Positions 23,491 through 35,200 of a DNA stretch of 64,000 nucleotides are shown here, piece after piece. Made by a program: the position numbers and the translations under genes. Under the pieces are notes generated by a model that was not told the origin of the DNA, did no database searches, and saw only the letters and a list, made by a program, of their open reading frames with translations. Origin of the DNA: Axinella damicornis (taxonomy: Eukaryota > Porifera > Demospongiae > Axinellida > Axinellidae); NCBI GenBank assembly GCA_963931865.1, contig OZ007518.1, positions 10,369,052 through 10,433,051 on the forward strand, in the 5' to 3' direction. Each line of letters starts with the position of its first letter. The first letter of the stretch is position 1.

Positions 23491-26400
23491 ATGTGTGTGT
23501 GTATGTGTGTGTGTGGAGGGTGGGATGGGAGTGGGAGGGGGGCGGGAGCAACAGCACAGGTCACTATTTTGCTTATTTATTTCCTACCGTTTGTCATTGT
23601 AGAACATGTGTTGTGTGGCGTTGCCATGGTGAACGTCCCAATCCACTATCATGACACTGCGGAGATTAACACATGACACTGTGTAACTGACACACCATTA
23701 CATCATCAGAATCTAAACCTATCCGTTACCGTTGGAGTCCATGTTTCTCAACGGCAACCTTGGCCGCTACGGCAACATTGTTGAACATACAGAAACCCAT
23801 GCAAACGCCTGCTTCGGCGTGGTGACCAGGGGGCCTGTGAGGAGGTGACCGTGTGCAGGTGTGAGGGTGCACATGGTGGGTAGATGTGTGGAGATGTGGC
23901 AGGTTAAAGAACATAACTTGAGCTAGGTAGGGTCACCACTGTAATCGGTTCCACTGCAGCCTTGGCAGCACTTTCACTGCACTGCCATGGCAACAGGTTA
24001 TTCTTCCTCAATGGGGACAGTGAGAATGGCTACCAATCATAAGCACACTCACCTCACGACTGCAATCCCATTTCTGAGCTGCGTAAGGATTGGAGAGTTA
24101 CGTTATTCTAGTGTTCTGACATCAGTCCAAATTACAATCTATGCAGTTAGTCCAAGAAGTGCAGAGGCTGTGTCACAAATACATGAATAAATACCGCACC
24201 TTTCCGGAGGCCACCTGTTCCGTCAGCTCAACGACACAGCCGGCGGACAGCAGAGCACAGGGAAAAGAAGCCTGCATGGTAGAACGCGTGACAGGCAGTG
24301 CAATATCAAGACACATTCTCATGATTTTGGCGAAGAGGAGGGAGGAGGATAGCTTTGTTGAATGGCTGACCTGATTGAGAAAGACAGAGTTGTAGTTCAT
24401 GCTCAGGGTGACCAGTTTGTCAGGAGAGAGTTTGGGGGTAGTTTGCATCAGCTTGAAATGAACTTCCCTGGGAGGAAGGAGAGAGGGAGGGAGGGAGGGA
24501 GGGAGGGAGGGAGGGAGGGAGGGAGGGAGGGAGGGAGGGAGGGAGGGAGGAAAGAGAGGGAGGCAGGGGTGGAGGGAGGGACGGAGGGAGGGAGGGAAGG
24601 AGGGAGGGAGGGAGGAGAGAGGGAGGCAGGGGTGGAGGGAGGAGAGAGGGAGGCAGGGGTGGAGGGAGGGACGGAGGGAGGGAGGGAGGGAGGGACAAAC
24701 CCTAGCTCAATAGCTGTACTACTTTGCTAGTTCCAGACTTCCTCACTGCTCAAGATGTCAGCTAGCCCAGAAGACCCAACTACCTGCCCAGAAATGCTGC
24801 CCTTTCTGTGACTGTGCCTTCAAGAGAGTGGGTAACCACCTGCAGCATTGCTCCCAGAGGAATGGAAGAGACTATACCATCTACCTCTCCCAGAAGACCC
24901 TCAACAACAGAGCTGGCATTTCCAGGAAGAAGCCATGTCCTACCTAGCTGTGGTAAACTTTACATCAGGTTGGACACCCATCTCAAGAACAGTGCCACAT
25001 GCAAGACTAGCACTCTATCCCAGCCTAACCACCCCCAGCCACAAAATTCTAGCCAAGGATCTCAGGCACCTGAGACAGATCCTAGCCAAGAAGTTCACAC
25101 CTCTGCCCATATGGCAGCCAACCGTCTTGCTCACTTCCAGCCTTTGAGCTATTCCCTCCCTTCAAGACCCCCAAGACTGCTGAAGAGTGGAGAGAAGATG
25201 ACTCTCAACTGGCTGAAACCATTGTTCCAGCAGTTGCTGATCGAAGCACAGAGTGTAGAAGATAAGAACAGGATCCTGTGTGAAGGCATCTACAACCATG
25301 CACTTTGCCTCCAAATATGGTGTGAAGGACAAGGCTAAGCGCACCAAACAACCCAAACCGAGAAGCCACAACCGACCCCTAAAGACGCTGAGAAGGAAGA
25401 GAAATGAAGCCAGAAGGGACCTCAGAAGGGTAAGGAGGCCGAAGGTAGGGATGAACTGGTGATCCAGGAAATGGCTAAGCAATTCCACAAGCTCATCAGG
25501 ATGCACAGCAAGGCACAGAAGGTGTCTCTCAGGACAAGAGTTAACCTGGAAGCCAGGAAGGCACGAAGTGAATGTGCTAAGTCACTGTGGCGATTTGCAG
25601 CCAAGATCCTAGATGACGAAGGATCCAATAATGTCACTCCTGCCTTCAACTCCCAGACAGCAGAAACCTTCTTCACAAACACCTACAGCAGCAACACCAA
25701 ATCTTTCCAACGGCCAGAGTGGCTCCCTGAGCCCCCAGCACCTGCCAACGTTTTTGATGAAGAGCCAATTGTGACTCTTGAAGTGCTACAAGTAATCAAG
25801 AACACCAGGAGCTCCTCCCCTCCCAGCCCCATCGACCAAGTCTCGTACAGAGTTCTGAAGAATTGCCCATCTCTCCTTGCTACCCTAACGGACCTCTACA
25901 ACTCCTGCTGGGAGTCAGCCACAATCCCGACCCTCTGGAAACAAGGGGTAGTACGACTGATCCCAAAAGAGGCTGCCATGACCAAACCCGAAGAGCCTGG
26001 AAACTTCCGGCCAATTGCCCTCACCTCTTGCGTGGGGAAGGTATTCACATCAATCCTTAAAAACAGGTGGATGGAATACATGCTTTCGAATCACTTCCTC
26101 AATACCAACATCCAGAAGGCTTTTGTGAGGAACATACCCGGCTGCACCGAACAGTTCCACAAACTGCTGTCAGCCATACAAGAATCCCATCAGAGGCACA
26201 AATCCATCACAGTCTGCTGGCTGGATTTGGCGAATGCCTATGGCAGTGTCCACCACGGTCTGATCGATTTCACCCTCCAGCACTACCTTGCCCCCTCTCG
26301 TTTCAGGGATGACCATGCCCCCTCTCGTTTCAGAGATGTGGTAGCCAGCCTCTACTCCAATCTAAGTGCAGTAGTCACCTCACAGTCCTGGGCAACCAAC

Positions 26401-28901
26401 CCCATCCCTCTGCAGATTGGAGTGTACCAGGGAGATCCCCTCTCTGTAGTAATCTTCAACTCTGTGATGGCCACCCTAGCTGACACCATTAACCAGCAGC
26501 AGCACCTGGGCTACAAGTTCTCCAACAGTTCCCGATCCACCAACATCCTGCAGTATGCAGATGACACATGCCTCATTGCCGACGGCCCCTCCAGTTGCCA
26601 ACAACTTCTCAACTGTGTGGAGAGATGGCTTCAGTGGTCAGGCATGAGGGCAGAGGTGCCAAAATGTCACTCACTTGCAATCCAAGCCTCATCAGGAAAG
26701 ACGTATGACCCCTCCCTTGTGTTGCAGGGGGAACACATCCCCTCCATCGGAAACAATGCCATCAAGTTCCTCGGAGCATTCATCCAAATTCCCAAGAATC
26801 CCAACAAATCTAGGGAAGACCTCCAGTCAAAGCTAACCTCACTCCTGGATAAAGTGGACACCGTCCCAGTCACCCGAAACCAGAAGTTGCTTCTCTACAG
26901 AGCCGCCATATGCCCCAGAATGCTCTGGGATCTGGGTATCTCTGACCTTCCCATCTCGTGGATCAAGTCATGTCTTGAGGCGACGGCCACACGCTACCTC
27001 AAGAGGTGGTCAGGATTGGCACGCTCAGCAGATCCATCCCGACTCTACTTGCCCAAATCGAATGGCTCGAGGCCTTGATCTACCGTCAATGTCTGGTCTC
27101 TACAGGAAGATCCATGTCAGTCATGCCTGCCAGCTTCTAGCCTCACAAGACCCCATCACCCAACATGTGGCCAAGCTCCAGATACAGAAAGAAGAGAGCC
27201 AGCAGAGATCCAGTTTAAACCTATGCTTGTGGCTCGAGAGGTGATGGCAGCCGACCCTGGTGCTAGCAGGAAATCCCTTATGGGCAGAGCAAAGAAAGCA
27301 GTGAAGGCCACGGAAGCAGCAGAGCGGCTGGATCATGCCAAGAACCTGTCCTGCCAGGGAGAGCTCCACCGTCTTGTGGAAGAGGATGCAGCTGCCCTAT
27401 GGTCCGAAGCAGTGCAGAAACTGCCACCAGAATGTCTCAAGTTTGCCCTAAATGCTGCCCAAGATACGCTTCCTCATAATGCCAATTTAGCTGTTTGGAG
27501 GAGGAAAGACGGTCTGTCAAGCCGATGCAAACTCTGTGGTGAAAGGCAGACCCTCTCACACGTTCTGAATCACTGCCAAGTTGCACTAGAACTCAGGAGG
27601 TTCAACACAAGACATGACGCTGTTCTGGAAGTGATTGCAGGCTTCGTTAGAGGCCACCTCCCCGAGTCTTTCGAGATGCTCGTTGACCTCCCAGACCTCC
27701 CCTACATTTTCCCCCCAGCCATTACCCCCACTGATCTACGTCCAGACATCGTCATATGGAGCCAGGCACTCCAATCAGCCACCCTGGTAGAACTGACTGT
27801 GTGCTATGAAACAAACTATGTTCAGGCACAAACTCGCAAGTCAGACAAATACCAAGACTTGGTTGATGCAGGGGAAGCCAATGGGTTTGTCATGGAGGTG
27901 ATCACACTTGAAGTTGGAAGCCGAGGTTTCCTGAACCTCCAGGGGTTCATGGCCCTCATCCCAATTCTGGCCAGAACTACTCATAGAGTCACATGCAACT
28001 CTCTAAAGACCATATGCAGAGTGGCTATTCTCGAATCACACAAAATTTGGACAGCACGGAACGTTACCACCTAATGAATACCTTTTACATGTATTTTTTG
28101 TGTAGTATTATAACATACTTTTATCATCAGTTATATACTTTATCTGCCCCTAGGACCAGAGTGTATCCTGTGCCATGTGATAGCTCAGCATGATTGACAG
28201 GTCTGGCTACCTAGGCCTCCTGCTGTTGTATTGTACACTCGTACGTGCATTAAAAGGAGATGTTCAAAAAAAAAAGGGAGATGACGGATGAACACAAACA
28301 GTGCTGGAAGACTGATCGGCAAGCTTACTTGTGAACCAATTCTATCTCCTCTTCAGTGGCATCTCGAGACTGGAACAGAAACAAGAGCACTAATACCAGT
28401 AGCCATGACTCTTAGCAGTGTGTGCAGCTTGGAGCACAGCCGACAGCTACAACAAGACTGGCATTGCTCACCTGAATTACGTTGCACCTGTTGGTGTACC
28501 TGCCGGCCACCAGAGCCTCCCAGATCCGACTGATCCTGTCCGGCTGCTCGGGGTGCCACGGGTTCACCTCGTTGCAGTGATCCTTCATACGAGGGTCGTA
28601 CACCAGTCCTACCCTGGGTGGAGGGGTGGGGCAGATCACTACCTATACACTCCGTCACACTTATTACCTCCAACTCACTTGGCTTCCTGATCCCTATCAT
28701 CCTGGGTTTCAGGCTTCGTATCCTCTTCCACAGACTATATACGAGAGCAAGGAAATTAGCTATAGCTACTCCTACCACCGGTGACATACAACATGTACAC
28801 ATGTACAAGTTGACAAGTGTCCTGTACCTCATAGAACTAGAGGAGAACGCTCAGAGGCCATGTCTTACCAATTTCGAGAGCTTTTCCTCTAGATCAGACA
28901 T
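17712..28901 (-). CDS. HDAC6: HDAC6-like deacetylase with one catalytic domain and ZnF-UBP
   Basis: Nineteen exons, 5' to 3': 28901-28869, 28734-28679, 28613-28472, 28369-28329, 24467-24371, 24271-24200, 24078-24053, 23834-23730, 23656-23588, 23398-23206, 23001-22852, 22587-22484, 22355-22288, 21052-20898, 20407-20234, 19951-19901, 19675-19371 (with a sequence gap), 18927-18799, 17780-17712. The start ATG ([11 protein letters not shown]) leads in phase to a single class IIb deacetylase domain: [58 protein letters not shown] and ALEGGYN. All expected zinc ligands, the His pair and the catalytic Tyr are present. A low-complexity linker precedes a ubiquitin-binding zinc finger ([42 protein letters not shown]). 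Vertebrate HDAC6 deacetylates alpha-tubulin and has two deacetylase domains; only one is encoded here. The acceptor at 21053 is weak. Confidence 0.92.
17863..18060. mobile_element. pogo/Tc1-type MITE, degenerate copy
   Basis: Located in the last HDAC6-like intron. Shares with the better copy at 48324 the blocks CAGT..CCGA.AGTGGACCCTC, ATAAACCTCTCTACAAAGGA, TTGGTTTCCCTAT and GTCCTCTG, with degraded ends. Confidence 0.7.
18315..18608. mobile_element. hAT-type MITE with 8-bp target duplication
   Basis: Terminal inverted repeats CAATGTTGTTTTAGTTAACT (left) and its near-exact reverse complement (right, one mismatch) enclose 294 bp rich in ACTAAAACT repeats. Identical 8-bp flanks CTTTGAAC at 18307-18314 and 18609-18616 are the target-site duplication. 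An 8-bp duplication and CA-G termini are typical of hAT elements. It has no coding capacity. Confidence 0.85.
18928..18978. repeat. (GT)n plus 30-bp poly-G abutting an HDAC6 acceptor
   Basis: GT-rich run then G18949-18978, immediately upstream (on the gene strand) of the exon encoding the ZnF-UBP core. Confidence 0.85.
19458..19657. other. 200-N assembly gap inside an HDAC6-like exon
   Basis: Exactly 200 N lie between ..AATGGTGGAAG and CGGTGGAAGATG... The two flanks share GGTGGAAG. Merging them gives a continuous exon reading [19 protein letters not shown], which fits the ZnF-UBP domain, so the gap probably hides no real sequence. Confidence 0.8.
20590..20655. repeat. Short 21-bp tandem repeat
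   Basis: Four copies of a unit containing GTGACAACGTCATGGCAACA in an HDAC6-like intron. Confidence 0.8.
20818..20897. repeat. (CA)n / (GT)n tract starting at an HDAC6 5' splice site
   Basis: The exon 21052-20898 ends CAG and the intron begins directly with GTGTGTGT for about 75 bp, so the donor GT is the first repeat unit. Confidence 0.9.
21147..21920. repeat. 58-bp minisatellite in HDAC6-like intron
   Basis: About 13 copies plus a partial copy of a 58-bp unit containing GGGCGTACAGTCACAGGCTG, alternating two variants (ATCCTATGG and ATATATGG junctions). No coding potential. Confidence 0.9.
22115..22273. mobile_element. Hairpin MITE-like element, TAGCCTCGTTCCCAG family
   Basis: A 159-bp perfect or almost perfect palindrome: TAGCCTCGTTCCCAGGCCTA...to its reverse complement, with arms of about 73 bp and a short central loop near GCGGCGTTTTTCGCCGCCC. 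Arms this perfect imply recent insertion. Confidence 0.9.
23095..23200. repeat. ATG/CAT trinucleotide-like repeat
   Basis: Imperfect repeats of ATCATCATGACATC adjoining the HDAC6-like exon that ends at 23206. Confidence 0.7.
23419..23513. repeat. (GT)n microsatellite in HDAC6-like intron
   Basis: About 90 bp of nearly pure GT, 20 bp from the acceptor of the exon 23398-23206. Confidence 0.9.
24468..24700. repeat. (GGGA)n polypurine tract abutting an HDAC6 acceptor
   Basis: GGAGGGAGGG repeats with interspersed GGCAGGGGTGGAGGGA units. On the gene strand this is a polypyrimidine tract ending at the 3' splice site at 24468. It also marks the approximate left limit of the retrotransposon. Confidence 0.85.
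24740..28280 (+). mobile_element. Degenerate non-LTR retrotransposon with zinc fingers, RT and RLE-type endonuclease
   Basis: Inserted antisense in the fourth intron of the HDAC6-like gene. Near the left end are two C2HC-type fingers ([18 protein letters not shown] at about 24798-24851, and [19 protein letters not shown]) in different frames. The reverse transcriptase lies in 25459-27078 (539 codons): [31 protein letters not shown] and the catalytic YADD. The 3' open frame 27223-28074 has a CCHC knuckle ([17 protein letters not shown]) then [16 protein letters not shown], a PD-(D/E)xK pattern as in R2-like restriction-type endonucleases. Frameshifts or stops near 24938, 25340, 27060-27080 and 27215, plus a short in-frame duplication (APSRFRD twice, about 26290-26330), show it is dead. 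An A-run at 28266-28275 marks the 3' end. Clade beyond RLE type is unresolved; the 5' boundary is approximate. Confidence 0.85.
25459..27078 (+). pseudogene. Reverse transcriptase ORF of the retrotransposon
   Basis: 539-codon open frame within the element above, the longest in the window. It contains RT motifs in order: [26 protein letters not shown] (catalytic Asp), [11 protein letters not shown] and [12 protein letters not shown] (catalytic Asp pair), followed by thumb-like sequence. It is truncated by a frameshift before the endonuclease region, which continues in another frame ([20 protein letters not shown], then 27223-28074). Confidence 0.85.
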
Positions 28902-29089
28902 ATTCGTTCTCTCTCTGAGTCTCTCAGTCTCTGGATACGTCAAGCTGGGAGATGCTGTTCACGGTGCACACTGCAAGGGGATTTCCCTATGCATTCCACT
29001 ACGCTTAGTCGTCGTCTTGCGCATGCGTCAACTAAATTGCGCTGTTCTCCAGGAGACGGGCGGCTAAGCATCCACGCTCTGCAGCCGCA
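28902..29089. promoter_or_regulatory. Bidirectional promoter, HDAC6-like (-) / WD gene (+)
   Basis: Only 188 bp separate the two start codons. It contains TTGCGCATGCGTC at 29018-29029, close to the NRF-1 palindrome found in many animal housekeeping and bidirectional promoters. No TATA box was seen. Confidence 0.6.
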
Positions 29090-32000
29090 ATGGCCGGTAA
29101 TGGTGAAGGCAGAGATGCCTTGGGGATGGAGGATGACAAACTGATTGAACTGCACCCAGAAGCAGAACCGGACATTAGAAATCCGTCTGAATCTGATGCA
29201 AAATCCAGAGTAGTTGAAGGCCATCCTGCACCACACTTCAAGGGGGAAGACAGAGAACCTGAACCAAACAAATGCTCCACGTATCATCGCAAGAACCGTC
29301 GTCAGTCCACCATTTCGCAGGAGCTAGAGCTGCTTACAAAATCCTGGGAGCAGCGCAGCTGTCCACAACCGGAAGAGACTGAGCCTGAAGACGGTCACCA
29401 TGCAAAGGACATCGACGACCATGCATCGAGGGGTGGTAGTGGGAGGAGCGGCCGAGTGCCAGAGCCCGCCGTGCCCTCACAGGCCTCACAGAAACTTGCA
29501 GAATCCAACAAACTTGAAGATCAAATAAACCTGCAACATCTTGTGGAACTGATGAGGATTTTCCATGTAAGAAAACTCTGAGAATGTAATAGTTTTGCAG
29601 ATCTGGTAGTATCTCCATGCTGTATTGGATCCCTGTACAGCTGCTAGCCACAGGTCCACAGCCACTACTGCTAGTTACTATCCTAGGATGCTGATTCACA
29701 AACAGTCACTAGTGCTGCTGGAGATTCTCCAGGGTACATGTAAGAGAGCACTGCAATTTCTCAGAGGGACACCTCATGAGAAATTTCAAATGCCAATAAT
29801 TATTGAGTCTTCAATGAGTTACGCCTGCATGATTAAGGTCAAAGTTCATACTTAAACCTGGCCAGCTGTGCTGCTTCAGTGGCTCAGTTGGTAGAACACT
29901 GAAAGCTGATGGTTGCAGGTTCAAGTCGAAGCAGCACATACAGTTTTTCTATGCTGGGTGGAATATCCTGGGTGTTTTTTTTTTCAGAAAGTACTGCCCC
30001 GTTTGTTGCAGGAGGCTGATGAGAATGGGAGTGATGGGCTGGACATTGATGAGTTCAGAGCAGCGTTTGGGCAGATCCTGGGGAAAGGGAAGAATGACCA
30101 GCAGGTGCAAGTGTATGTACAGCTTAGCTGCTATGCACATTGTATGTACAGCTATGCCTGCTAACTAGAGAGAAAAACTGTTACAGGAGTATGTGTGGCA
30201 GGTGCGGCAGCCACCGGACCAATAATATGCTCAGTCTAGCTAGGTTTGGCAGCAAGTTGTTGAAACCTTGCAGTTCATCTTTCATCCCAAGATTGCACCA
30301 GAAACGATCTTAAATTTTCCTGAGGAGGCCATGCCCTCCCTACCTCACACGCTTCAACCTCGCGTACTGTGCTTCAACAGTGCCTACATCGTTCAAGTTT
30401 TCGCCGCCAGACCAATCTAAAATTGCTTCCTATGGCTCTTGCCTGTAGCTGAACTAGGAAACATCTTATATCATCTCCTGAACTGTTGCATTATATTCCA
30501 GATGGCCATTATGTTTATGAAGATTGACACAAACTGTGATGGCACTGTGGACTGGGTGAGCTCAGTTGATAATATCTCCATGGTATCATGTTTGTAATTA
30601 ATCTTACTGCCAGTGGAAGAATAGTTGCGTTACAGGAACAATATAATTTAATATACCATGAAACTTATCCTCATTCCCATGTGGCCTGAGAACGAGGCTA
30701 CATGAAACCTGAACGTTGCCTGCTAAGCATGCACAGTGTATTATGATTCATCTCCGTGGTAACGTGTTGGGCAGTGTGTAACACAGTACTCATTAATGCC
30801 GTCACAGGACGAGTTCTGCACGTACATGTTACTGGAGTACCAGGAGAAGGATATGATGGCGGGAGAGAAGCTGCCTCCCTTCCCCTACCCACTCAAACTG
30901 CTCCACAGGTGAATCAAAACTTTCACAATGTGTCGCGTGAAAAGATATCTGACAGGCATCTTCAAGTGATGGCTTTTCAATTGTCACTGCATGATCATGA
31001 GAGTTCCCTGTTCCCATTGATTTTAAAGTTGGAATAAACGTTTTTTGCCGACATTTCGACTAAGTGGTTAGGCACCTGAGGGGTAATAGTCAAAAATGTC
31101 AGCAAATATTTTTTTCAGAGCTTATTAAGTTTGTAATGGAGAAGCCGCTTTCCATCTCCACTCTTGCTTGTGAGGGGAGAGATGCAAGAGTGTATAATGG
31201 CGCTCCTGGGGATCGTTGACTACGTCTCACCATTCCTGTGTCCCCAGCCTTCACAGGGAGACCATCAGTCAGATTGTGTTTCTGCCGAGTGTGAGCTGGA
31301 GGTCACATGACTGTGGTGGAGGGGGAGGGGAGAGGCTGGATGGGGGGGAGGGGAAGGTGGTGTCTGTGTGCAAGGACGGGACTCTGTGCTTCTGGAAGAG
31401 CAACCTCACTCTGCAGAGGATGGTCACTGTGAGTGCAATTAATGCCAGCCAAATGAGTATGCCCCTGTAATTATTGAGGCTGGAGTATACGAAGCAACTT
31501 CCGCCAGTACATGTTTATAACGCTATGGAAACTGGACATGGGAAGTGTTTATTAATGCTGGATGCCACCGACCTTGAGAATCACGAACAGTAATTTTTTT
31601 CTATTCCATACTCTTATGATCATGAGTAGTCTGTGCTTTAGTTGTATTTCAGAGTAGGAAGTATTACCTTGGAGCGTGTGCCGTTCTCCTTGCTGCAGTT
31701 GGAGTGTGGCAACCCCCGGCTGACGTGGGTCACGGACATGGTGATGCTGCCCAATGTGCACAAGCTCCTCCTCTCCTTCACGGACAATGTGATTGCACTC
31801 TACGACCTCTCCTCCGCCAACTGTGACCGACAGATTCAGATAGTCGGGTTCCCCTACTGCGTGGTCAGCATGGACTACTGGTCTGTGTGTGTGTGTCTAT
31901 CTGTCAGCCTGTCTGTCTGTCCATCCATCTGTTTGTCTGACTGTCTACCTATCTGTCTGCCTGCCCGTCTGTCCATCCATCTGTCTGTCTGCCTGTCTGT

Positions 32001-32130
32001 CTATCTGCCTGCCTGCCTGCCTGCCTGTCTGTCTGTCTGTCTGTCCATCCATCTGTCTGTCTGCCTGTCTGTCTGTCAGTCTGTCTGTCCATCCATCCAT
32101 CTGTCTATCCGTCCATCCATCTGTCTATCC

Positions 32131-32169
<39 letters not shown>

Positions 32170-32222
32170 CATCTGTCTGTCTGCCTGTCTGTCTGTCTGT
32201 CTGTCTGCCTGTCTGTTTGTCC

Positions 32223-32256
<34 letters not shown>

Positions 32257-35200
32257 TTGTGCATACCCATCGGTTGGCACGTACTTAATCACAACGTATA
32301 TGTAGCTGTGATTGAGGCCATGTAGTGCAATGGGTACTGTTACTTTCTGTAAAAACACTCCCCCCTCCACCCTCCCCTCCCCCCTCCCCCCTCCTCCTCC
32401 CAAGGTTTGACCCCAAGGACTACAACAGTGCGGTGCTGGTGATGGGTGATGCAGGGGGAGGGGTGTGCATCCTGGAGTTCCTCTCGACCTCCTCCTCCCT
32501 CTTCGGAGTGAACACCCTCACCAAACAGGGTACGCCTCACTGGCCATTGGCTGTTTCTGTATCACCCTCACCAAACAGGGTACGCCTCACTGGCCATTGG
32601 CTGTTTCTGTATCACCCTCACCAAACAGGGTACGCCTCACTGGCCATTGGCTGTTTCTGTATCACCCTCACCAAACAGGGTACGCCTCACTGGCCATTGG
32701 CTGTTTCTGTATCACCCTCACCAAACAGGGTACGCCTCACTGGCCATTGGCTGTTTCTGTATCACCCTCACCAAACAGGGTACGCCTCACTGGCCATTGG
32801 CTGTTTCTGTATCACCCTCACCAAACAGGGTACGCCTCACTGGCCATTGGCTGTTTCTGTATCACCCTCACCAAACAGGGTACGCCTCACTGGCCATTGG
32901 CTGTTTCTGTATCACCCTCACCAAACAGGGTACGCCTCACTGGCCATTGGCTGTTTCTGTATCACCCTCACCAAACAGGGTACGCCTCACTGGCCATTGG
33001 CTGTTTCTGTATCACCCTCACCAAACAGGGTACGCCTCACTGGCCATTGGCTGTTTCTGTATCACCCTCACCAAACAGGGTACGCCTCACTGGCCATTGG
33101 CTGTTTCTGTATCACCCTCACCAAACAGGGTACGCCTCACTGGCCATTGGCTGTTTCTGTAGAATTACGAGCTAGAGTGCATGTGCCACTTGCAAATTAT
33201 AATATTACTTTCCCTAAACTGTCAAATGTCATTATAGCCAACACACTTGCTAGCTAGGGTGAAAGACCTTACCCTTCAGGGGATCAAGGAAGATTATACT
33301 TCACATCATTGACATGTTTGATCACCTCCACTCCACACACACACATCTATCAGCTGGCAGCCTGCTCCTGTCCTTCTCCGACCTGGTCCACCAGAAGCAC
33401 GACGGGATGAGGGCCACCTACATGCCAAAGGTGGGATATGGATCCTCACACCAGTGTCTAATCTGCACTTTGTACCCAGAACCTGGACATTGCCAGAAGG
33501 GGGCTAAAAGCTCCCACACTGTCCTATTGCCCCACCCCCTTGCCCAATCAATCATGAACGTAACTCCAGCATGATGTGCCCACTTGCCCCACCCCCTTTC
33601 CCCAGGTGCATGGTGACTGGGTCTGCCGTGCCATGTACTCTCCCAGCATGCGGTACGTGATGTCGTGCAGCCACGACTCGGCCTGCTCGCTCCACCTGGT
33701 GGACACCCACGGGAGGAAGGAGGGCTGCGTGTTCCGGGTCAGGAAGGGCATCACCACCTTCGACTACTCCAAGGAGTGGAACATCATCGGTGAGCGGGTG
33801 GGGCGAGGGGGCCTAGGGGGTGGGGTACGGGAGGAAGGAGGGCTGCGTGTTCCGGGTCAGGAAGGGCATCACTACCTCCAAGGAGTGGAACATCATCGGT
33901 GAGAGGGTGGGGCGAGAGGGCCTAGGGGGTGGGGTACGGGAGGAAGGAGGGCTGCGTGTTCCAGTTCAGGAAAGTTATCACCACCTCCAAGGAGTGGAAC
34001 ATCATCGGTGAGAGGGTGGGACGAGGGGGCCTAGGGGGTGGGGCATGGGAGGATGGAGGGCTGCGTGTTCCGGGTCAGGAAAGGTATCACCACCTGGAAC
34101 ATCATCGGTGAGAGAGAGGGGAATTGATTAAATTACATGGCCCTATAATTACTACTTGTTAGTTAACAATTCATGACCTTAACTGAATTGCTGAATTTTA
34201 CTAAAATGTGCCTGCTATCCCTTTAGTAATTAGAGCATACTGTTCCTTTTCAGAACTGTAGGGGCGAGCAATTCCATGCTGACCTTCCCATCTACAGTTA
34301 CTGTTGATCATTTGCAACGTGTAAAATTGCATACTGAATGTGAATAAACACCAAAAAAAACAGGCAGAAAAGGCTGGGAACAAGCCCAGTGGTTTGCCTC
34401 CCACTGCTAACACCTGTTGAGTTATGGAATGTCTCTCTCTTACCCAGCCACCGGAGGTCTGGACAGAGCCCTGAGGTTCTGGAATCCTTACGTCACTGGA
34501 AAACCCATTGCAGTGAGTAGACTGCAACACAAGTGATACTTTTATTCTGTCCTATGAAATTCAATAGAAGAGGATGTCCACCAGTAGAGCAACTGTTGCT
34601 TGGACCTGATTTGCATAAGCTGGTGGCTTGGTGAACTTATTACCTGTCACAAGGCAGCCCCACCCTCACCACAAGCCAGCCCCACCCCCCATCCCCAGTT
34701 CACAGTGCAGCCCCACCCCCTTTCACACTCCTGTCATAAGGCAGCCCCACCCCCCGTCACAGGGCAGCCCCACCCTGTCACAGGGCAGCCCCACCCCATC
34801 ACAGGGCAGCCCCACCCCCTATCACAGGGCAGCCCCACCCCCTGTCACAGGGCAGCCCCACCCCCTGCCACAGGGCAGCCCCACCCCCTGCCACAGCACT
34901 AGTTGCAAACAGTGCACATTTTGTCCCTGATCTCAATCATCATTGTAGTACTCATCAGGGATGGCATGTGTGTGTGTGTATTCTGTCACAGGTGTTGAAA
35001 GGACATTCGACGGCCATCTTGCACATCATGGTCAACCACCGGGATCATCAGGTGCTCAGCTTCTCGAAGAACATGGTGAGGGAGGGAGGGGTGGAGGTGT
35101 GATGGGATGGGTGTGAGGTACATGGGCGATGGTGGATGACGTGCATCGATCCTCACAGGAGCTGCGTGTATGGGACATCCAAGACCAGCTGTGCCTGCAG

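Noticed and set aside
29872..29945. Functional tRNA gene
   Set aside because: Promoter-like boxes are present but the anticodon and T stems do not pair by eye, and the acceptor stem requires an offset register.
31889..32305. Cys-Leu-Ser-Val rich ORF
   Set aside because: Translation of a CTGT microsatellite in WD-gene intron 6.
32325..33257. Three long overlapping forward ORFs (170-310 codons) of repeated peptide
   Set aside because: Produced by a stop-free 50-bp repeat read in all three frames; the real exon ends at 32529.
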